Shown: positions 9,260 to 18,806, counted from the first letter of the stretch. The stretch is DNA of 64,000 nucleotides from Methylopila sp. 73B (GCF_000526315.1 NZ_JAFV01000001.1:620001-684000), one strand, 5' to 3'. Numbers and translations are program-made. Notes: generated by a model from the letters alone, not told the origin.

Positions 9260-9835
9260 TCAGCATGGTTTCGTGGTAAGCGCGCCAAGGCGCGGCCGGA
9301 ACAGGGATTGGCTATAGATGTCTGAGCTCGATTTGAAAAAGGTGCTGAATATTGGCGAAAATTTATAATATACTTCTGCTATAATTAGATTATCTTTGGT
9401 GTCCGATAGAAGTGCGGCTGAAATGGCGGCGTTTCCACCGGCGACGCCGATTTTGCTTGTCCAGGCGCTGGTGGCGGTGCTGTAGCATTGCCAGCTGACC
9501 TTCGGCTGAGTTCCGCTGAGATAGACGGACGTCACGATGGTGACGCCGGTGGATCCCGAAACGTAGCCCGGAAGGATCTGGCCGGTGGTCATGAACACCA
9601 GCGTCATGGCGTCCTTCGTCAAGGCCGTGTACTGCGAGGTGACGTCCGAGACGGCGAAGCCGACCTGCGCCACTTTCTTGTGGATCAGGACATAGCGCCC
9701 TACGTCGTACCCGCCGAGCAGCAGCAACAGGAGAACGGGGGCGGCGAGGGCGACCTCCGTGGCGGCCACGCCATCTTCCGAGCGGCCGACGCGCTTGGCG
9801 AAAGCTCCGAAAGCGCTGAGCAGGCGTGAACGCAT
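9260..9835 (-). CDS. TadE-like pseudopilin (second)
   Basis: This 191-residue protein has a short basic N-terminus and the TadE signature (EDGVAATEVALAAPVLLLLLLGG), a processed-type hydrophobic helix, then a small extracytoplasmic domain with two cysteines. Its ATG shares one base with the stop of the upstream TadE gene (TGATG), indicating translational coupling. The prepilin peptidase and the main tad motor genes are not in this window. Confidence 0.85.
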   Translation of the reverse strand: MRSRLLSAFGAFAKRVGRSEDGVAATEVALAAPVLLLLLLGGYDVGRYVLIHKKVAQVGFAVSDVTSQYTALTKDAMTLVFMTTGQILPGYVSGSTGVTIVTSVYLSGTQPKVSWQCYSTATSAWTSKIGVAGGNAAISAALLSDTKDNLIIAEVYYKFSPIFSTFFKSSSDIYSQSLFRPRLGALTTKPC

Positions 9836-10413
9836 CAGTAGGGCTCGTTCTTCACGACGGTGCGCGACGTCAGGGTGATGGGGGCGTTCGCGTTCATCCA
9901 GCGCGCGACCACAGGGGTGCGCACGGTCCAGGAGTATGTCGCCTTGAACACGACGATCTCGCCGCTCTGGCCCGCGCCGGCGCGGCCTCGGTCGGCGTCC
10001 CACTTTCCGTTGCCGTTCGTATCGGTGAACGTTTCGCCCGTGTCCCACTTGCCGTTCTTGTTCGTGTCGACGAAGTCCTCGGCCACGCCGATCTTGCTGA
10101 GATCTTCGTAGGCGAGGCTCGTGACGACGATCTTACTCGGGTCCAGATAGGACTCGGCGGCCTTCTTGATCGCAGCGGTGATGGTTGCGGCCTGCGTCGA
10201 GTTGGTGGCCGTGTACCCGGTCTTCGTGGTTCGCGCGCCTGCGAACGTGGCGTCGTCTAGCACCTGCTGCGCCGTGAGCAACAGGCCGGTCTCGATGGTG
10301 CCGACGATGAACAGCACCAGCACGGGGCCGACCATCGCGAACTCGATCGCGGTCACGCCACGGCTGTCGCGGCGGAAGTCGGCGATCCATGTCCTGAGAC
10401 GGCGTGCGTGCAT
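9835..10413 (-). CDS. TadE-like pseudopilin with calcium-loop-like repeats
   Basis: This 192-residue protein starts at the ATG at 10413, preceded by GGGAG; a start 20 codons upstream is possible. The N-terminus has the TadE motif (SRGVTAIEFAMVGPVLVLF) and one membrane helix. An unusual insertion contains two Asp/Asn-rich loops, DTNKNGKWDTGE and DTNGNGKWD, resembling calcium-binding thrombospondin-3/EF-hand loops. It leads the operon with the second TadE and the TadG-like gene. The loops suggest a calcium-dependent minor pilin, which is inference. Confidence 0.82.
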   Translation of the reverse strand: MHARRLRTWIADFRRDSRGVTAIEFAMVGPVLVLFIVGTIETGLLLTAQQVLDDATFAGARTTKTGYTATNSTQAATITAAIKKAAESYLDPSKIVVTSLAYEDLSKIGVAEDFVDTNKNGKWDTGETFTDTNGNGKWDADRGRAGAGQSGEIVVFKATYSWTVRTPVVARWMNANAPITLTSRTVVKNEPY

Positions 10414-10668
10414 GGGCGAGCAACTCCCGGCGAAACGACCTGCAGGGACGTTATCGCGCACAAATATATACATCGGCTAAAAACAACCGTGTAAATCTTG
10501 ATCTATTTCCAAACTTGTATTTTCATATGTGGTTAACTGTACTTCGTCCGCTGAGTATTGGCCGGTCGCCGCAAGATCGACGGACGATCGCCGTGACGGA
10601 GGTCGCCGTATGAACCGGCCGTTCACCAAATTGGGCGAAGATCAGCACGGGCGATTCGAGGGGGACGC

Positions 10669-11715
10669 ATGGCGGGCGTGAGGACAGCGGCCTTTCGCGC
10701 GGCGTTCGCCGGGCTTCACGCGAGCCGCGCCAACAGCTGGCTGGCGCGGCGCGCGCGGGGGCTAGGCGTCGTGCTGACGCTGCACCACGTGCGCCCGTGG
10801 CGGGAGCGCGCCTTCGCGCCCAACCGGCTGCTCGAAGTCACGCCCGAGTTCCTCGACGACGCGCTCGCCCGCGCGCGCACGCTGGGCTTCGATTTCGTGT
10901 CGCTCGACGAGGCGTGGCGACGGGTCTCGGTCGGCGTCTCGCTGCGCCCCTTCCTGCACGTGACCTTCGACGACGGCTACCGCGACGTGCGCGACTTCGC
11001 GCTGCCGGTGCTTGAGCGGCATGGCGCGCCCGCCACCCTCTATGTCGCGTCGGCCTTCGCCGAGGGCGAGGCCGAGATCTGGTGGCTGGCGCTGGAGGAG
11101 GCGCTGGTCCGCGCGCGCCGCGTCGTCGTGGATCTCGGGCGGGGCGAGGCGGTGCTGTCCACCTTCTCCGCGCAGGAGAAGGCGGCGGCGTGGGACGCGA
11201 TCTACTGGCGGCTGCGCTCAGGTCCGGAGGAACGGCTGCGGTCCGAGGTTCGCCGGCTGGCGGAAGAGCAGGGCGTCGACGTGTTCGGCTTCGCGCGCGA
11301 TCTCTGCATGCGCTGGGACGAACTGAAGGAGGTCGCGAAGAATCCCCTGGTCGCGATCGGCGCCCACACCGTCACCCACCCGATGCTGGCGAAGCATCCG
11401 GAGGACGCGGCGCGCGCCGAGATGGCGGACAGCCGCGAGGCGATCCGGCTCAAGCTCGGCGAAGCGCCGGCGCATTTCGCCTATCCCGTCGGAGATCTCT
11501 CGGCGGCGGGCCCGCGGGAGTACGACATCGCGCGCGACCTCGGCTTCGTCACCGCCGTCACGACGCGGCCGGGGCACCTGTTCAAGCGTCACGCCGCGAC
11601 GCCGACGGCGCTGCCGCGGGTCTCGCTGAACGGCCATTTCCAGACGCGCGCCGCGGTCGACGCGCTGCTCGCCGGCACACCGTTTCTAGGCCTGCGGGCG
11701 CTGGGACGCGGCTGA
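10669..11715 (+). CDS. Polysaccharide deacetylase (NodB/CE4 family)
   Basis: This 348-residue carbohydrate esterase family 4 protein shows the metal-binding first motif VTFDDGYRDV near residue 105 and a second histidine motif GAHTVTHPML near residue 230. A later FAYPVGD segment completes the NodB fold. Such enzymes remove N-acetyl groups from chitin-like oligomers, peptidoglycan or exopolysaccharide. No signal peptide is evident, so it may act in the cytoplasm on a precursor. It is a monocistronic gene ended by the terminator at 11762. The 255 bp upstream (10414-10668) is AT-richer and probably holds divergent promoters for this gene and the TadE operon. Confidence 0.88.
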   Translation: MAGVRTAAFRAAFAGLHASRANSWLARRARGLGVVLTLHHVRPWRERAFAPNRLLEVTPEFLDDALARARTLGFDFVSLDEAWRRVSVGVSLRPFLHVTFDDGYRDVRDFALPVLERHGAPATLYVASAFAEGEAEIWWLALEEALVRARRVVVDLGRGEAVLSTFSAQEKAAAWDAIYWRLRSGPEERLRSEVRRLAEEQGVDVFGFARDLCMRWDELKEVAKNPLVAIGAHTVTHPMLAKHPEDAARAEMADSREAIRLKLGEAPAHFAYPVGDLSAAGPREYDIARDLGFVTAVTTRPGHLFKRHAATPTALPRVSLNGHFQTRAAVDALLAGTPFLGLRALGRG

Positions 11716-11761
11716 GCGGGCGGGCGCTCCGCCCCAGCGCGACGTCCGGCGGAGAGCACAA

Positions 11762-11787
11762 AAAAGGCGGGCCTGAGCCCGCCTTTT
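11762..11787. terminator. Bidirectional intrinsic terminator
   Basis: A perfect 11-bp inverted repeat (11762-11772 and 11777-11787) with loop CTGA is flanked by A-runs on one side and T-runs on the other. It lies between the convergent deacetylase and rpsI genes and can serve both strands. Confidence 0.9.
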
Positions 11788-11814
11788 CCATCTGCAGAGA
11801 CCGAAGGCCTGCGA

Positions 11815-12294
11815 TCAGCGCTTCGAGAACTGGAAGCTCCGACGCGCCTTGGCGCGGCCGTACTTCTTGCGCTCGACCACGCGGCTGTCGCGGGTCAGGA
11901 AGCCGCCCTTCTTAAGGGCGCCGCGCAGCTCCGGCTCGAAGTAGGTGAGGGCCTTCGACAGGCCGTGGCGCACCGCGCCGGCCTGGCCGGAGAGGCCGCC
12001 GCCGGCGACCGTGACAGTGACGTCGTACTGGCCCTTGCGGTTCACCACGTCGAGCGGCTGCTGCAGGATCATGCGCAGCACCGGGCGGGCGAAGTAGACC
12101 TCGAGCGAGCGCTTGTTGATCTCGATGCGGCCCGAACCGGGGCGGATCCAAACGCGGGCGACCGCGTCCTTGCGCTTGCCAGTGGCGTAGGCGCGGCCGA
12201 ACTGGTCGACCTTCTTCTCGTACTTCGGGGCGTCGGGGGCGGACGCAGTGAGCGCGCCGCCGAGGTCGCTGAGCGACTGGATGTTCTCGGCCAT
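11815..12294 (-). CDS. rpsI: 30S ribosomal protein S9
   Basis: This 159-residue S9 has the expected [18 protein letters not shown] segment, the central [14 protein letters not shown] motif and the basic C-terminal tail ending [17 protein letters not shown], which reaches the ribosomal P site. A 25-30 residue N-terminal extension is normal in alphaproteobacteria. It is the second gene of the rplM-rpsI operon, 3 bp after rplM. Confidence 0.98.
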   Translation of the reverse strand: MAENIQSLSDLGGALTASAPDAPKYEKKVDQFGRAYATGKRKDAVARVWIRPGSGRIEINKRSLEVYFARPVLRMILQQPLDVVNRKGQYDVTVTVAGGGLSGQAGAVRHGLSKALTYFEPELRGALKKGGFLTRDSRVVERKKYGRAKARRSFQFSKR

Positions 12295-12297
12295 GAC

Positions 12298-12777
12298 TCA
12301 GGCGCTCCGGCTGTTCTTGCTGTTCAGGGCCGCGACGTCGAGCGGCGCCGGCTGCTGGGCTTCATGCGGATGGGTCTCGCCGCCGTAGACGCGGAGATTG
12401 CCGAGCTGCTTGCGGCCGAGGGGACCACGCGGGAGCATGCGCTCGACCGCCTTCTCCACCACGCGCTCCGGGAAACGGCCGTCGAGGATCTGGTGCGCCT
12501 TGCGCTCCTTGATGCCGCCGGGATAGCCGGTGTGCCAGTAGTAGGGCTTGTCCTGACGCTTCTTGCCCGTGAACACCACCTGGGCGGCGTTGATGACGAT
12601 GACGTTGTCGCCGTCGTCCACGTGGGGGGTGAAGGTCGGCTTGTGCTTGCCGCGAAGACGCATCGCGATCACGGACGCAAGGCGGCCCACGACCAGGCCC
12701 TTCGCGTCGATCACGACCCACTTCTTCTCGACCTCGGCCGGTTTGGCCACATAAGAGCGGGCCAGCTGGGGGCGCAT
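12298..12777 (-). CDS. rplM: 50S ribosomal protein L13
   Basis: This 159-residue L13 is identified by [18 protein letters not shown], the [15 protein letters not shown] segment and GYPGGIKER. The start at 12777 is chosen because it matches the family's N-terminus; the frame stays open upstream for 29 more codons that do not look like L13. The 196-bp gap upstream, AT-rich around 12885-12945, is likely the operon promoter region. Confidence 0.97.
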   Translation of the reverse strand: MRPQLARSYVAKPAEVEKKWVVIDAKGLVVGRLASVIAMRLRGKHKPTFTPHVDDGDNVIVINAAQVVFTGKKRQDKPYYWHTGYPGGIKERKAHQILDGRFPERVVEKAVERMLPRGPLGRKQLGNLRVYGGETHPHEAQQPAPLDVAALNSKNSRSA

Positions 12778-12973
12778 GGGGTGAACCTCGATTGAAAACG
12801 AAAGCGCGCCGGACGGGGTCTGGCGCGACGGGCTGGTGATACCGAACGCAGTGGAAAAAATCAACTCACGCGTAGGAGGAAAAACCAGTCAAAATCAGGT
12901 ACTTACAAAAAGGGTATCATATAACCTCCTCTGTGGTCGTACAGGGAGAGTGGTTTCAGCCGTCGTGTGGCGG

Positions 12974-13429
12974 TCATCCGCGCGGCGGGATGGAGTAGGT
13001 CGCGACCACATGCGCCACCGCCTCGTCCTCGCCGTCGGAGCGCAGTTCGGCCTCACCCACCGCGAGGCCGCGGCCGATCTTGAGATAGCGGCAGTGCGCG
13101 ATCAGGTCGCGAGGGTCCGGCCGCTTGAGAAAGTTGACGGAGAAGTTGGTGGTGACGGCGAGCTTCACCGGCCCGATCGCGCCGAGCAGCGCGACGTAGA
13201 GCGCGACGTCCGCGAGCGCCATCATCGCAGGTCCCGAGATCGTGCCGCCGGGCCGAAGATGCCGTTCGGCGTAGATCAGCCGCATGCGCGCGGAGCCGTG
13301 GCCCACCGCCTCGATCGCGTAGTCCACCCCGAGCCGGATCTGCGGAAACTCCGCATCCAGGAACGCCTGCATGTCGGCGATTGTCATGCGAGGAGCGAGA
13401 TCGGACGTCGGGCGTGGCATTTCCGTCAT
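12974..13429 (-). CDS. PaaI-type hotdog thioesterase
   Basis: This 151-residue single hotdog-fold domain has the motif GGTISGPAMMALADVALY that forms the central helix, then NFSVNFLKR and a C-terminal strand typical of PaaI/YdiI acyl-CoA thioesterases. Such enzymes hydrolyse aromatic or medium-chain acyl-CoA thioesters in the cytoplasm. The substrate is not predictable here. It stands alone between rplM and a divergent exported protein. Confidence 0.85.
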   Translation of the reverse strand: MTEMPRPTSDLAPRMTIADMQAFLDAEFPQIRLGVDYAIEAVGHGSARMRLIYAERHLRPGGTISGPAMMALADVALYVALLGAIGPVKLAVTTNFSVNFLKRPDPRDLIAHCRYLKIGRGLAVGEAELRSDGEDEAVAHVVATYSIPPRG

Positions 13430-13583
13430 GGTGGCGTCCCCATTGTCCCGTCATAGTCCCGAATCGACAAAGCCTGCCCGCATGTCGGGCGCGTCGAGGT
13501 CCAGGCAGGCGAGGCTTTCGCCGGTCGGGCCGCGGCGCGCAAGACCCCAAGGAGGCGCCCGCGTCTTCCGGAGGACGTCCGAA

Positions 13584-14252
13584 ATGAACATCGTCGCTGC
13601 GAGCCGCCTGCTGCGGGCCGCCGTTTTCGCCGGCATGACGCTGGGCGCCTCCGTGGCCCCGGCCTGGGCCCAAGAGCAGCCGAGCGCCGCCGTCGAGCAG
13701 ACCGGCGACGTCGAGCCGAAGCAGGTGCCGCTCAACGGCAAGCTGGTCGAGAGCTTCCTCGCCGCGTGGCCGGAGTTCGACAAGCTGCGCGAGAAGCTGG
13801 CGGCGCAGAACCCCCAGACCAAGGCGCAGGAAAACAGCACCGACCAGCCGGAGAGCGACGAAGCCGAGGTGGGCGAGGCCGAAGATCCGATCGGCGCGCT
13901 CGCGAGCTATCTCGACAAGCCCGAGGCCAAGGCCGAGATCGACGCGATCCTGAAGAAGCACCAGTTCGCGACCTATTCCGACTGGGCGGACGTGGCGCAG
14001 TCGGTGCTGCTCGCCTTCGGCGCAAGCGACCCGGAAGGCGGCGACACCGACCTCGCCGAGGAGAAGAAGAAGGTTCAAGCCGAGATCCAGAACGACGCGG
14101 CGCTCTCCGAAGACGAGAAGCAGGCGGCCCTGAAGGACCTTGACGAGCAGTTCGCGGCGCTCGAGAGCTTCCAGCCTCTGCCGGGCAACGTCGAGGCGGT
14201 GAAGCCCTACGTCGCCAAGATCAAGGCGCTGTTCGGCGAAGACGAGAACTGA
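13584..14252 (+). CDS. Exported protein of unknown function
   Basis: This 222-residue protein starts at the ATG at 13584, with GGAGGA eight bases upstream. It has a signal peptide (basic start, AVFAGMTLGASVA, cleavage after AWA). The mature part is acidic and mostly helical, including a segment rich in Glu and Asp (NSTDQPESDEAEVGEAED) and the recurring phrase EDEKQAALKDLDEQF. I do not recognise a named family beyond similar exported proteins in Hyphomicrobiales. It is probably periplasmic. Confidence 0.75.
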   Translation: MNIVAASRLLRAAVFAGMTLGASVAPAWAQEQPSAAVEQTGDVEPKQVPLNGKLVESFLAAWPEFDKLREKLAAQNPQTKAQENSTDQPESDEAEVGEAEDPIGALASYLDKPEAKAEIDAILKKHQFATYSDWADVAQSVLLAFGASDPEGGDTDLAEEKKKVQAEIQNDAALSEDEKQAALKDLDEQFAALESFQPLPGNVEAVKPYVAKIKALFGEDEN

Positions 14253-14381
14253 GCGAGGAGGGAGTCGCGGGCTGGCTCCGGCACACGCCAGCTTTGCTTC
14301 CGCGCACCCGCCCGCGTGCGGCCGTGCTCTGGATGCGCCCGTTCGAGAAGCCTAGATCGCTCGTCTTGAAGAGGAGCGATC

Positions 14382-15443
14382 ATGACGAACACAGCCCTGG
14401 TGGTCGGCGCGAGCGGCGTCGTCGGCGCCGCGACGGCCGAGGTCCTGTCCCAGGCGGGATGGCCGGTGCTGGGCCTCGCCCGGCGCCCCGCCACGCAGTC
14501 GGGCGTCGCCGCTCTGGCCGGCGACCTTCTCGATCCGTCGTCGCTGCGTGAGGCGCTGGCCGGCGCCGCACCCACCCATGTCTTCATCGCCACCTGGCTC
14601 CGCCAGGAGACCGAGGCGGAGAACATCCGCGTCAACGCGGCGATGGTGCGCAACCTGTTCGACGCTCTGCGTGCGTCGGGATCGGTGCGCCACGTGGCGC
14701 TGGTCACGGGCCTGAAGCACTACCTCGGGCCGTTCGAGAGCTACGGCAAAGGAACGCTCCCGCAGACCCCGTTCCGCGAGGACCAGGGGCGGCTCGACGT
14801 CGAGAACTTCTATTACGCGCAGGAGGACGAGGTCTTCGCCGCCGCGGCCCGCGACGGGTTCGCCTGGAGCGTCCACCGCCCGCACACGATCATCGGCAAG
14901 GCGGTCGGCAACGCCATGAACATGGGCACGACGCTCGCGGTTTACGCCTCGATCTGCAAGACGACGGGGCGTCCGTTCCGGTTCCCCGGAAGCGAGACGC
15001 AATGGCGCAGCCTCACCGACATGACCGACGCGCGTCTGCTCGCCCGCCACATGCTGTGGGCGACCGAGACGCCCGCCGCCGCGAACCAGGACTTCAACGT
15101 CGTCAACGGCGATGTCTTCCGCTGGAGCTGGATGTGGGAGCGGATCGCGGCGTGGTTCGAGCTCGAAGCCGAACCGTTCGACGGCGTGGTGCGCCCGCTG
15201 GAGGAGCAGATGGCGGACGACGCGACCGTCTGGCGCGACATCGCCGCCCGGCGCGGCCTCGCCGAGCCCGACCTCGGCCGGCTGGCCTCGCCCTGGCACA
15301 CCGACGCCGACCTCGGCCGGCCCATCGAGGTCGTCACCGACATGTCCAAGAGCCGACGCATGGGTTTTGCGCTCTATCAGCCGACCGACGACGCGTTCTA
15401 CGCGCTGTTCGAGCGGCTGAGGAGCGACCGGCTCATTCTGTAA
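14382..15443 (+). CDS. PRISE-type SDR reductase (progesterone 5-beta-reductase / iridoid synthase-like)
   Basis: This 353-residue extended short-chain dehydrogenase has the Rossmann motif VVGASGVVGAA at the N-terminus, the PRISE hallmark TGLKHYLGPFE near residue 110 and NFYYAQEDEVF near residue 140, which carries the active-site tyrosine of this group instead of classical YxxxK. PRISE enzymes are NADPH-dependent 1,4-enone reductases. In bacteria the natural substrates are mostly unknown. It is monocistronic. The family call is strong, the physiological role open. Confidence 0.85.
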   Translation: MTNTALVVGASGVVGAATAEVLSQAGWPVLGLARRPATQSGVAALAGDLLDPSSLREALAGAAPTHVFIATWLRQETEAENIRVNAAMVRNLFDALRASGSVRHVALVTGLKHYLGPFESYGKGTLPQTPFREDQGRLDVENFYYAQEDEVFAAAARDGFAWSVHRPHTIIGKAVGNAMNMGTTLAVYASICKTTGRPFRFPGSETQWRSLTDMTDARLLARHMLWATETPAAANQDFNVVNGDVFRWSWMWERIAAWFELEAEPFDGVVRPLEEQMADDATVWRDIAARRGLAEPDLGRLASPWHTDADLGRPIEVVTDMSKSRRMGFALYQPTDDAFYALFERLRSDRLIL

Positions 15444-15542
15444 GCGGCGCCCACAGCGCGGCGCGCCGGCCATCGTAAGCCACGCCGTCGCCCATCGGGC
15501 AGGGGGCTGCGCCGAGCGCGCGGACGCCTTAAGTCTGTGGGC

Positions 15543-15989
15543 ATGACCCAGACTTCACCCGACGCCATCCGCCAGATCCTCAGCTCCGTCCGCACCATCG
15601 CGGTGATCGGGGCGAGCCCCAATCCCTCGCGCGACAGCCACATCGTCGCCGCCTTCCTGGCCGCCCGCGGCTACCGCGTGTTCCCGGTCAATCCGGGCCA
15701 CGGCGGCAAGGATATCGCGGGCCTCATGACCTACGCCTCGCTCGCCGAGGTCCAGGAGCCGATCGACATGGTCGACGTGTTCCGCGCCTCCGAGCACGTC
15801 GCGGGCGTGCTGGACGAGGCGCTGGCGCTCGCGACGCCGCCGAAGGTGTTCTGGACGCAGCTCGGCGTGCGCGACGACGCTTCCGCCGCGCGCGCCGAGG
15901 CCGCCGGCTTGAAGGTCGTTCAGGACCGGTGCCCGAAGATCGACATCATGGAGCTGGGACTACCCGCCCGCGCCGGCGGATCCGATTGA
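15543..15989 (+). CDS. CoA-binding domain protein (YccU-like)
   Basis: This 148-residue single Rossmann-like CoA-binding domain has the motif IAVIGASPNPSRDSHIV near the N-terminus and VVQDRCPKID near the C-terminus. It corresponds to the stand-alone N-terminal domain of succinyl-CoA-ligase-type proteins. The start is ATG 15543. It lies 49 bp upstream of the sulfhydrylase gene in the same direction and may be cotranscribed. The cellular role of this family is not established. Confidence 0.85.
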   Translation: MTQTSPDAIRQILSSVRTIAVIGASPNPSRDSHIVAAFLAARGYRVFPVNPGHGGKDIAGLMTYASLAEVQEPIDMVDVFRASEHVAGVLDEALALATPPKVFWTQLGVRDDASAARAEAAGLKVVQDRCPKIDIMELGLPARAGGSD

Positions 15990-16001
15990 CGGCGCGACTT
16001 T

Positions 16002-16017
16002 CTGACGAATACGTCAG
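16002..16017. promoter_or_regulatory. Short palindrome upstream of the sulfhydrylase gene
   Basis: CTGACG-AATA-CGTCAG is a perfect 6-bp inverted repeat 22 bp before the sulfhydrylase start. It could be an operator or a small mRNA hairpin near the ribosome-binding region GGGAGA. No known methionine-related riboswitch is recognisable. Confidence 0.3.
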
Positions 16018-16038
16018 CACTCCACGGGAGAGAAACCT

Positions 16039-17337
16039 ATGTCTGAAGAGGCTCCTGGCCCACGCGCGCCCGGTTTCGCGACGCTCTCCGTCCACGCCGG
16101 CGCGCAGCCCGACCCCACCACCAAGGCCCGCGCGACGCCGATCTACCAGACGACGTCCTTCACCTTCGACGACGTCGACCACGCGGCGGCGCTGTTCGGC
16201 CTGGAGGCCTTCGGCAACATCTACACCCGCATCGGCAACCCGACGAACGCGGTGCTGGAGGAGCGCATCGCGGCGCTCGAGGGCGGCACGGCGGCGCTCG
16301 CCGTCGCGTCCGGCCACGCGGCGCAACTCCTCGTGTTCCACGGACTGCTGACGCCCGGCGACGAGTTCGTCGCCGCCACGAAGCTCTACGGCGGGTCGAT
16401 CAACCAGTTCGGCCACGCGTTCAAGAGCTTTGGCTGGAACGTCGCCTGGACCGATCCGGACGACCTGGAGGCCTTCGAGCGCGCGGTGACCCCGAAGACC
16501 AAGGCGATCTTCGTCGAGTCGATCGCAAACCCCGGCGGCACCGTCACCGACATCGCGGCGATCTCGGAGATCGCGAAGCGCGCGGGCGTCCCGCTGATCG
16601 TCGACAACACGCTGGCGACGCCGTACCTCGTAAAGCCGTTCGAGCACGGCGCGGACATCGTCGTGCATTCCGCCACCAAGTTTCTCGGCGGCCACGGCAA
16701 CTCCATCGGCGGGCTGATCGTCGACGGCGGCTCGTTCGACTGGCTCGCGAGCGGACGCTACCCCTTCCTGAGCGAGCCGAGGCCGGAGTACGGCGGCGTG
16801 GTGCTGGGCCAGACCTTCGGCAACTTCGCCTTCGCGGTGGCCATGCGCGCGCTGTCGCTGCGCGATCTGGGCCCTGCGCTGTCGCCGTTCAACGCGTTCC
16901 TGCTGCTGACGGGGATCGAGACGCTCCCGCTGCGCATGCGCGCCCATTGCGACAACGCGCTGAAGGTCGCGAGCTACCTCGAGAGCCATCCAAAGGTCGC
17001 CTGGGTGAACTACCCCGGCCTCGCCTCGAACCCCCACCACGCCCGCGCGCAGAAATATGCGCCCAAGGGCGCCGGGGCCGTGTTCACCTTCGGCCTCGCG
17101 GGCGGCTACGGGGCGGGCGTGGCGCTGGTGTCGAAAGTCAAGCTGTTCTCCCACCTCGCGAACGTCGGCGACACGCGCTCGCTGATCATCCACCCCGCCT
17201 CCACGACCCATCGCCAGCTCGATGAGGCGAAGCTCGCGGCGGCGGGCGCCGGGCCGGAGGTGGTGCGGCTCTCGGTCGGCATCGAAGACGCCGAGGACAT
17301 CATCGCCGACCTGGAGCAGGCGCTGGCCGCGGTGTGA
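16039..17337 (+). CDS. metY: O-acetylhomoserine sulfhydrylase (aminocarboxypropyltransferase)
   Basis: This 432-residue cytoplasmic PLP enzyme of the Cys/Met metabolism family makes homocysteine from O-acetylhomoserine and sulfide. The PLP lysine lies in [12 protein letters not shown] near residue 213. Other family landmarks are [22 protein letters not shown] and the C-terminal [18 protein letters not shown]. Length and insertions fit the MetY group rather than cystathionine gamma-synthase. A GGGAGA ribosome-binding site precedes ATG 16039. Confidence 0.93.
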   Translation: MSEEAPGPRAPGFATLSVHAGAQPDPTTKARATPIYQTTSFTFDDVDHAAALFGLEAFGNIYTRIGNPTNAVLEERIAALEGGTAALAVASGHAAQLLVFHGLLTPGDEFVAATKLYGGSINQFGHAFKSFGWNVAWTDPDDLEAFERAVTPKTKAIFVESIANPGGTVTDIAAISEIAKRAGVPLIVDNTLATPYLVKPFEHGADIVVHSATKFLGGHGNSIGGLIVDGGSFDWLASGRYPFLSEPRPEYGGVVLGQTFGNFAFAVAMRALSLRDLGPALSPFNAFLLLTGIETLPLRMRAHCDNALKVASYLESHPKVAWVNYPGLASNPHHARAQKYAPKGAGAVFTFGLAGGYGAGVALVSKVKLFSHLANVGDTRSLIIHPASTTHRQLDEAKLAAAGAGPEVVRLSVGIEDAEDIIADLEQALAAV

Positions 17338-17371
17338 GCCGGCGGGGCGCTTCAGAGGCGGGCGCGCGTCT

Positions 17372-17528
17372 CCCTCCTCGCGCCGCAGGCGCGGGGAGGG
17401 CGGCCTCGGCGAAGCCGAGGTCGGGTGGGGTGTTGGGCGTCGAGCGCGACCGTGACGTCGGCGTCTCTCTGGCCCCACCCCACTCGGCCGGGCTTCGCCC
17501 GTCCACCCTCCCCTCTATCGGGGGAGGG
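17372..17528. repeat. Cluster of intergenic hairpins (dispersed repeat)
   Basis: Three hairpins follow each other in the gap between convergent genes. They are 17372-17400 (12-bp arms with one wobble), 17404-17420 (CCTCGGC/GCCGAGG, the same palindrome as at 3144-3160) and 17506-17528 (CCCTCCCC/GGGGAGGG). It looks like a genus-typical palindromic element; it may stop transcription from both sides. Confidence 0.6.
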
Positions 17529-17575
17529 ACGCCCCCGCCTTATTCTTGGGACGACAGCCTGATCGACCCCTCAAC

Positions 17576-18685
17576 TCACGCCGCCGGCTGCGCCAGCCCG
17601 TGCGGCGCCTGCGCCTTCGCCCGTTCGCGCGCGGCGCGCTCGTGCAGCAGGCCGGCGTTCATGACCGCAAGCCCCAGCACGACGACCGCGCCGAACTGGT
17701 GGGCGAGGCCGAGCTCCAGCGGCACCACGTGGATCAGCGTCAGCACGCCGAGCCCCGCCTGCAGCGTCATCAGGAAGGCGAGGGCGACCGCGCGGTTCGA
17801 CGCCCTGCGGCAGAGCTTGGCGTTGGTGACGGCGAGGGCGTAGGCGAGCGTCGCCGCGAACAGCACGTAGGCGCCGATGCGGTGGTTGAGCTGCACCAGC
17901 GCGACGTTGTCGACGAAGTTCTCCCACCAAGGCGTCGTCGCGAACAACGTCGCGGCGGAGGGCGCGAACCCGCCGTCCATTAGCGGCCAGGTGTTGAACG
18001 AGAACCCGGCCTTCGAGCCCGCGACCAGTCCGCCGAGCAGGATCTGCACGAAGGACAGCGCCAACACGGCGTAGGCGCCGGCGCGAAGGCCCGGCCGCAG
18101 CAGGCCGCCGTCGCGGCCGAACTGCCTGAGATGCACGAGGAACAGCACCAGCGTCGCGAAGAAGGCGAGCGCCAGTCCGAGGTGCAGGGTGAGTTTCACC
18201 GGCGCGACGGCGGTCATGCCCTCCTGCAGCCCGGACGCCACCATGATCCAGCCGACCGCGCCCTGCAGGCCGAGCAGCAGGCCCATGGCGAACAGCGTGA
18301 GGCCCTCCTTCAGGCTCACGCGCCGCGTGGCTGCGGCGAAGCCGAGCCCGAGCAGGAAGACGACGCCGATGGAGCGGCCGAGCTGCCGGTGGCCCCACTC
18401 CCACCAGAAGATGAACTTGAACTCGCCGAGCGACATGCCCTCGTTCAGCAGCTTGTACTGCGAGCTTGCCCGGTACTTCTGGAACGCCTCGGCCCAGGGC
18501 GCCTCGCCGAGCGGCGGGATCGCGCCCGTGATCGGATTCCACTCGGTGATCGAGAGGCCGGAGCCCGTCAGGCGCGTGGCGCCGCCGACGACGACCATCA
18601 GCGCGACCAGCGCCAGTGTCAGCAGCAGCCAGCCGCGCAGGAAGCGGCGCGGAGGCGCGGGCGAGGGGACGGGGGATGCGGACAT
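17576..18685 (-). CDS. ctaA: Heme A synthase (COX15/CtaA)
   Basis: This 369-residue inner-membrane enzyme oxidises heme O to heme A for cytochrome c oxidase. About eight membrane helices are visible in two related four-helix halves. Family landmarks are GGATRLTGSGLSITEWNPI after helix 1, FIFWWEWGHRQLGR with a heme-ligand histidine, and LNHRIGAY. The start ATG 18685 is chosen because upstream codons do not resemble the family. The histidine pattern is of the alphaproteobacterial/mitochondrial (type 2) kind. Confidence 0.93.
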   Translation of the reverse strand: MSASPVPSPAPPRRFLRGWLLLTLALVALMVVVGGATRLTGSGLSITEWNPITGAIPPLGEAPWAEAFQKYRASSQYKLLNEGMSLGEFKFIFWWEWGHRQLGRSIGVVFLLGLGFAAATRRVSLKEGLTLFAMGLLLGLQGAVGWIMVASGLQEGMTAVAPVKLTLHLGLALAFFATLVLFLVHLRQFGRDGGLLRPGLRAGAYAVLALSFVQILLGGLVAGSKAGFSFNTWPLMDGGFAPSAATLFATTPWWENFVDNVALVQLNHRIGAYVLFAATLAYALAVTNAKLCRRASNRAVALAFLMTLQAGLGVLTLIHVVPLELGLAHQFGAVVVLGLAVMNAGLLHERAARERAKAQAPHGLAQPAA

Positions 18686-18806
18686 GCGGACCTCGCGGCC
18701 TCCTCGGGCGCCGGTTGAGCTTGATCGGAAGCTTGGGGACCGCTTTAAGTCCGCGAGGCGCCCCGAACAAGACGGCGTTTCGCCCACCCCCTCGACGGAG
18801 CCCGCG

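Noticed and set aside
15990-16038. SAM riboswitch before the sulfhydrylase gene
   Set aside because: Only 49 bp are available and only a 6-bp palindrome is seen; no SAM-II or SAM-I features.
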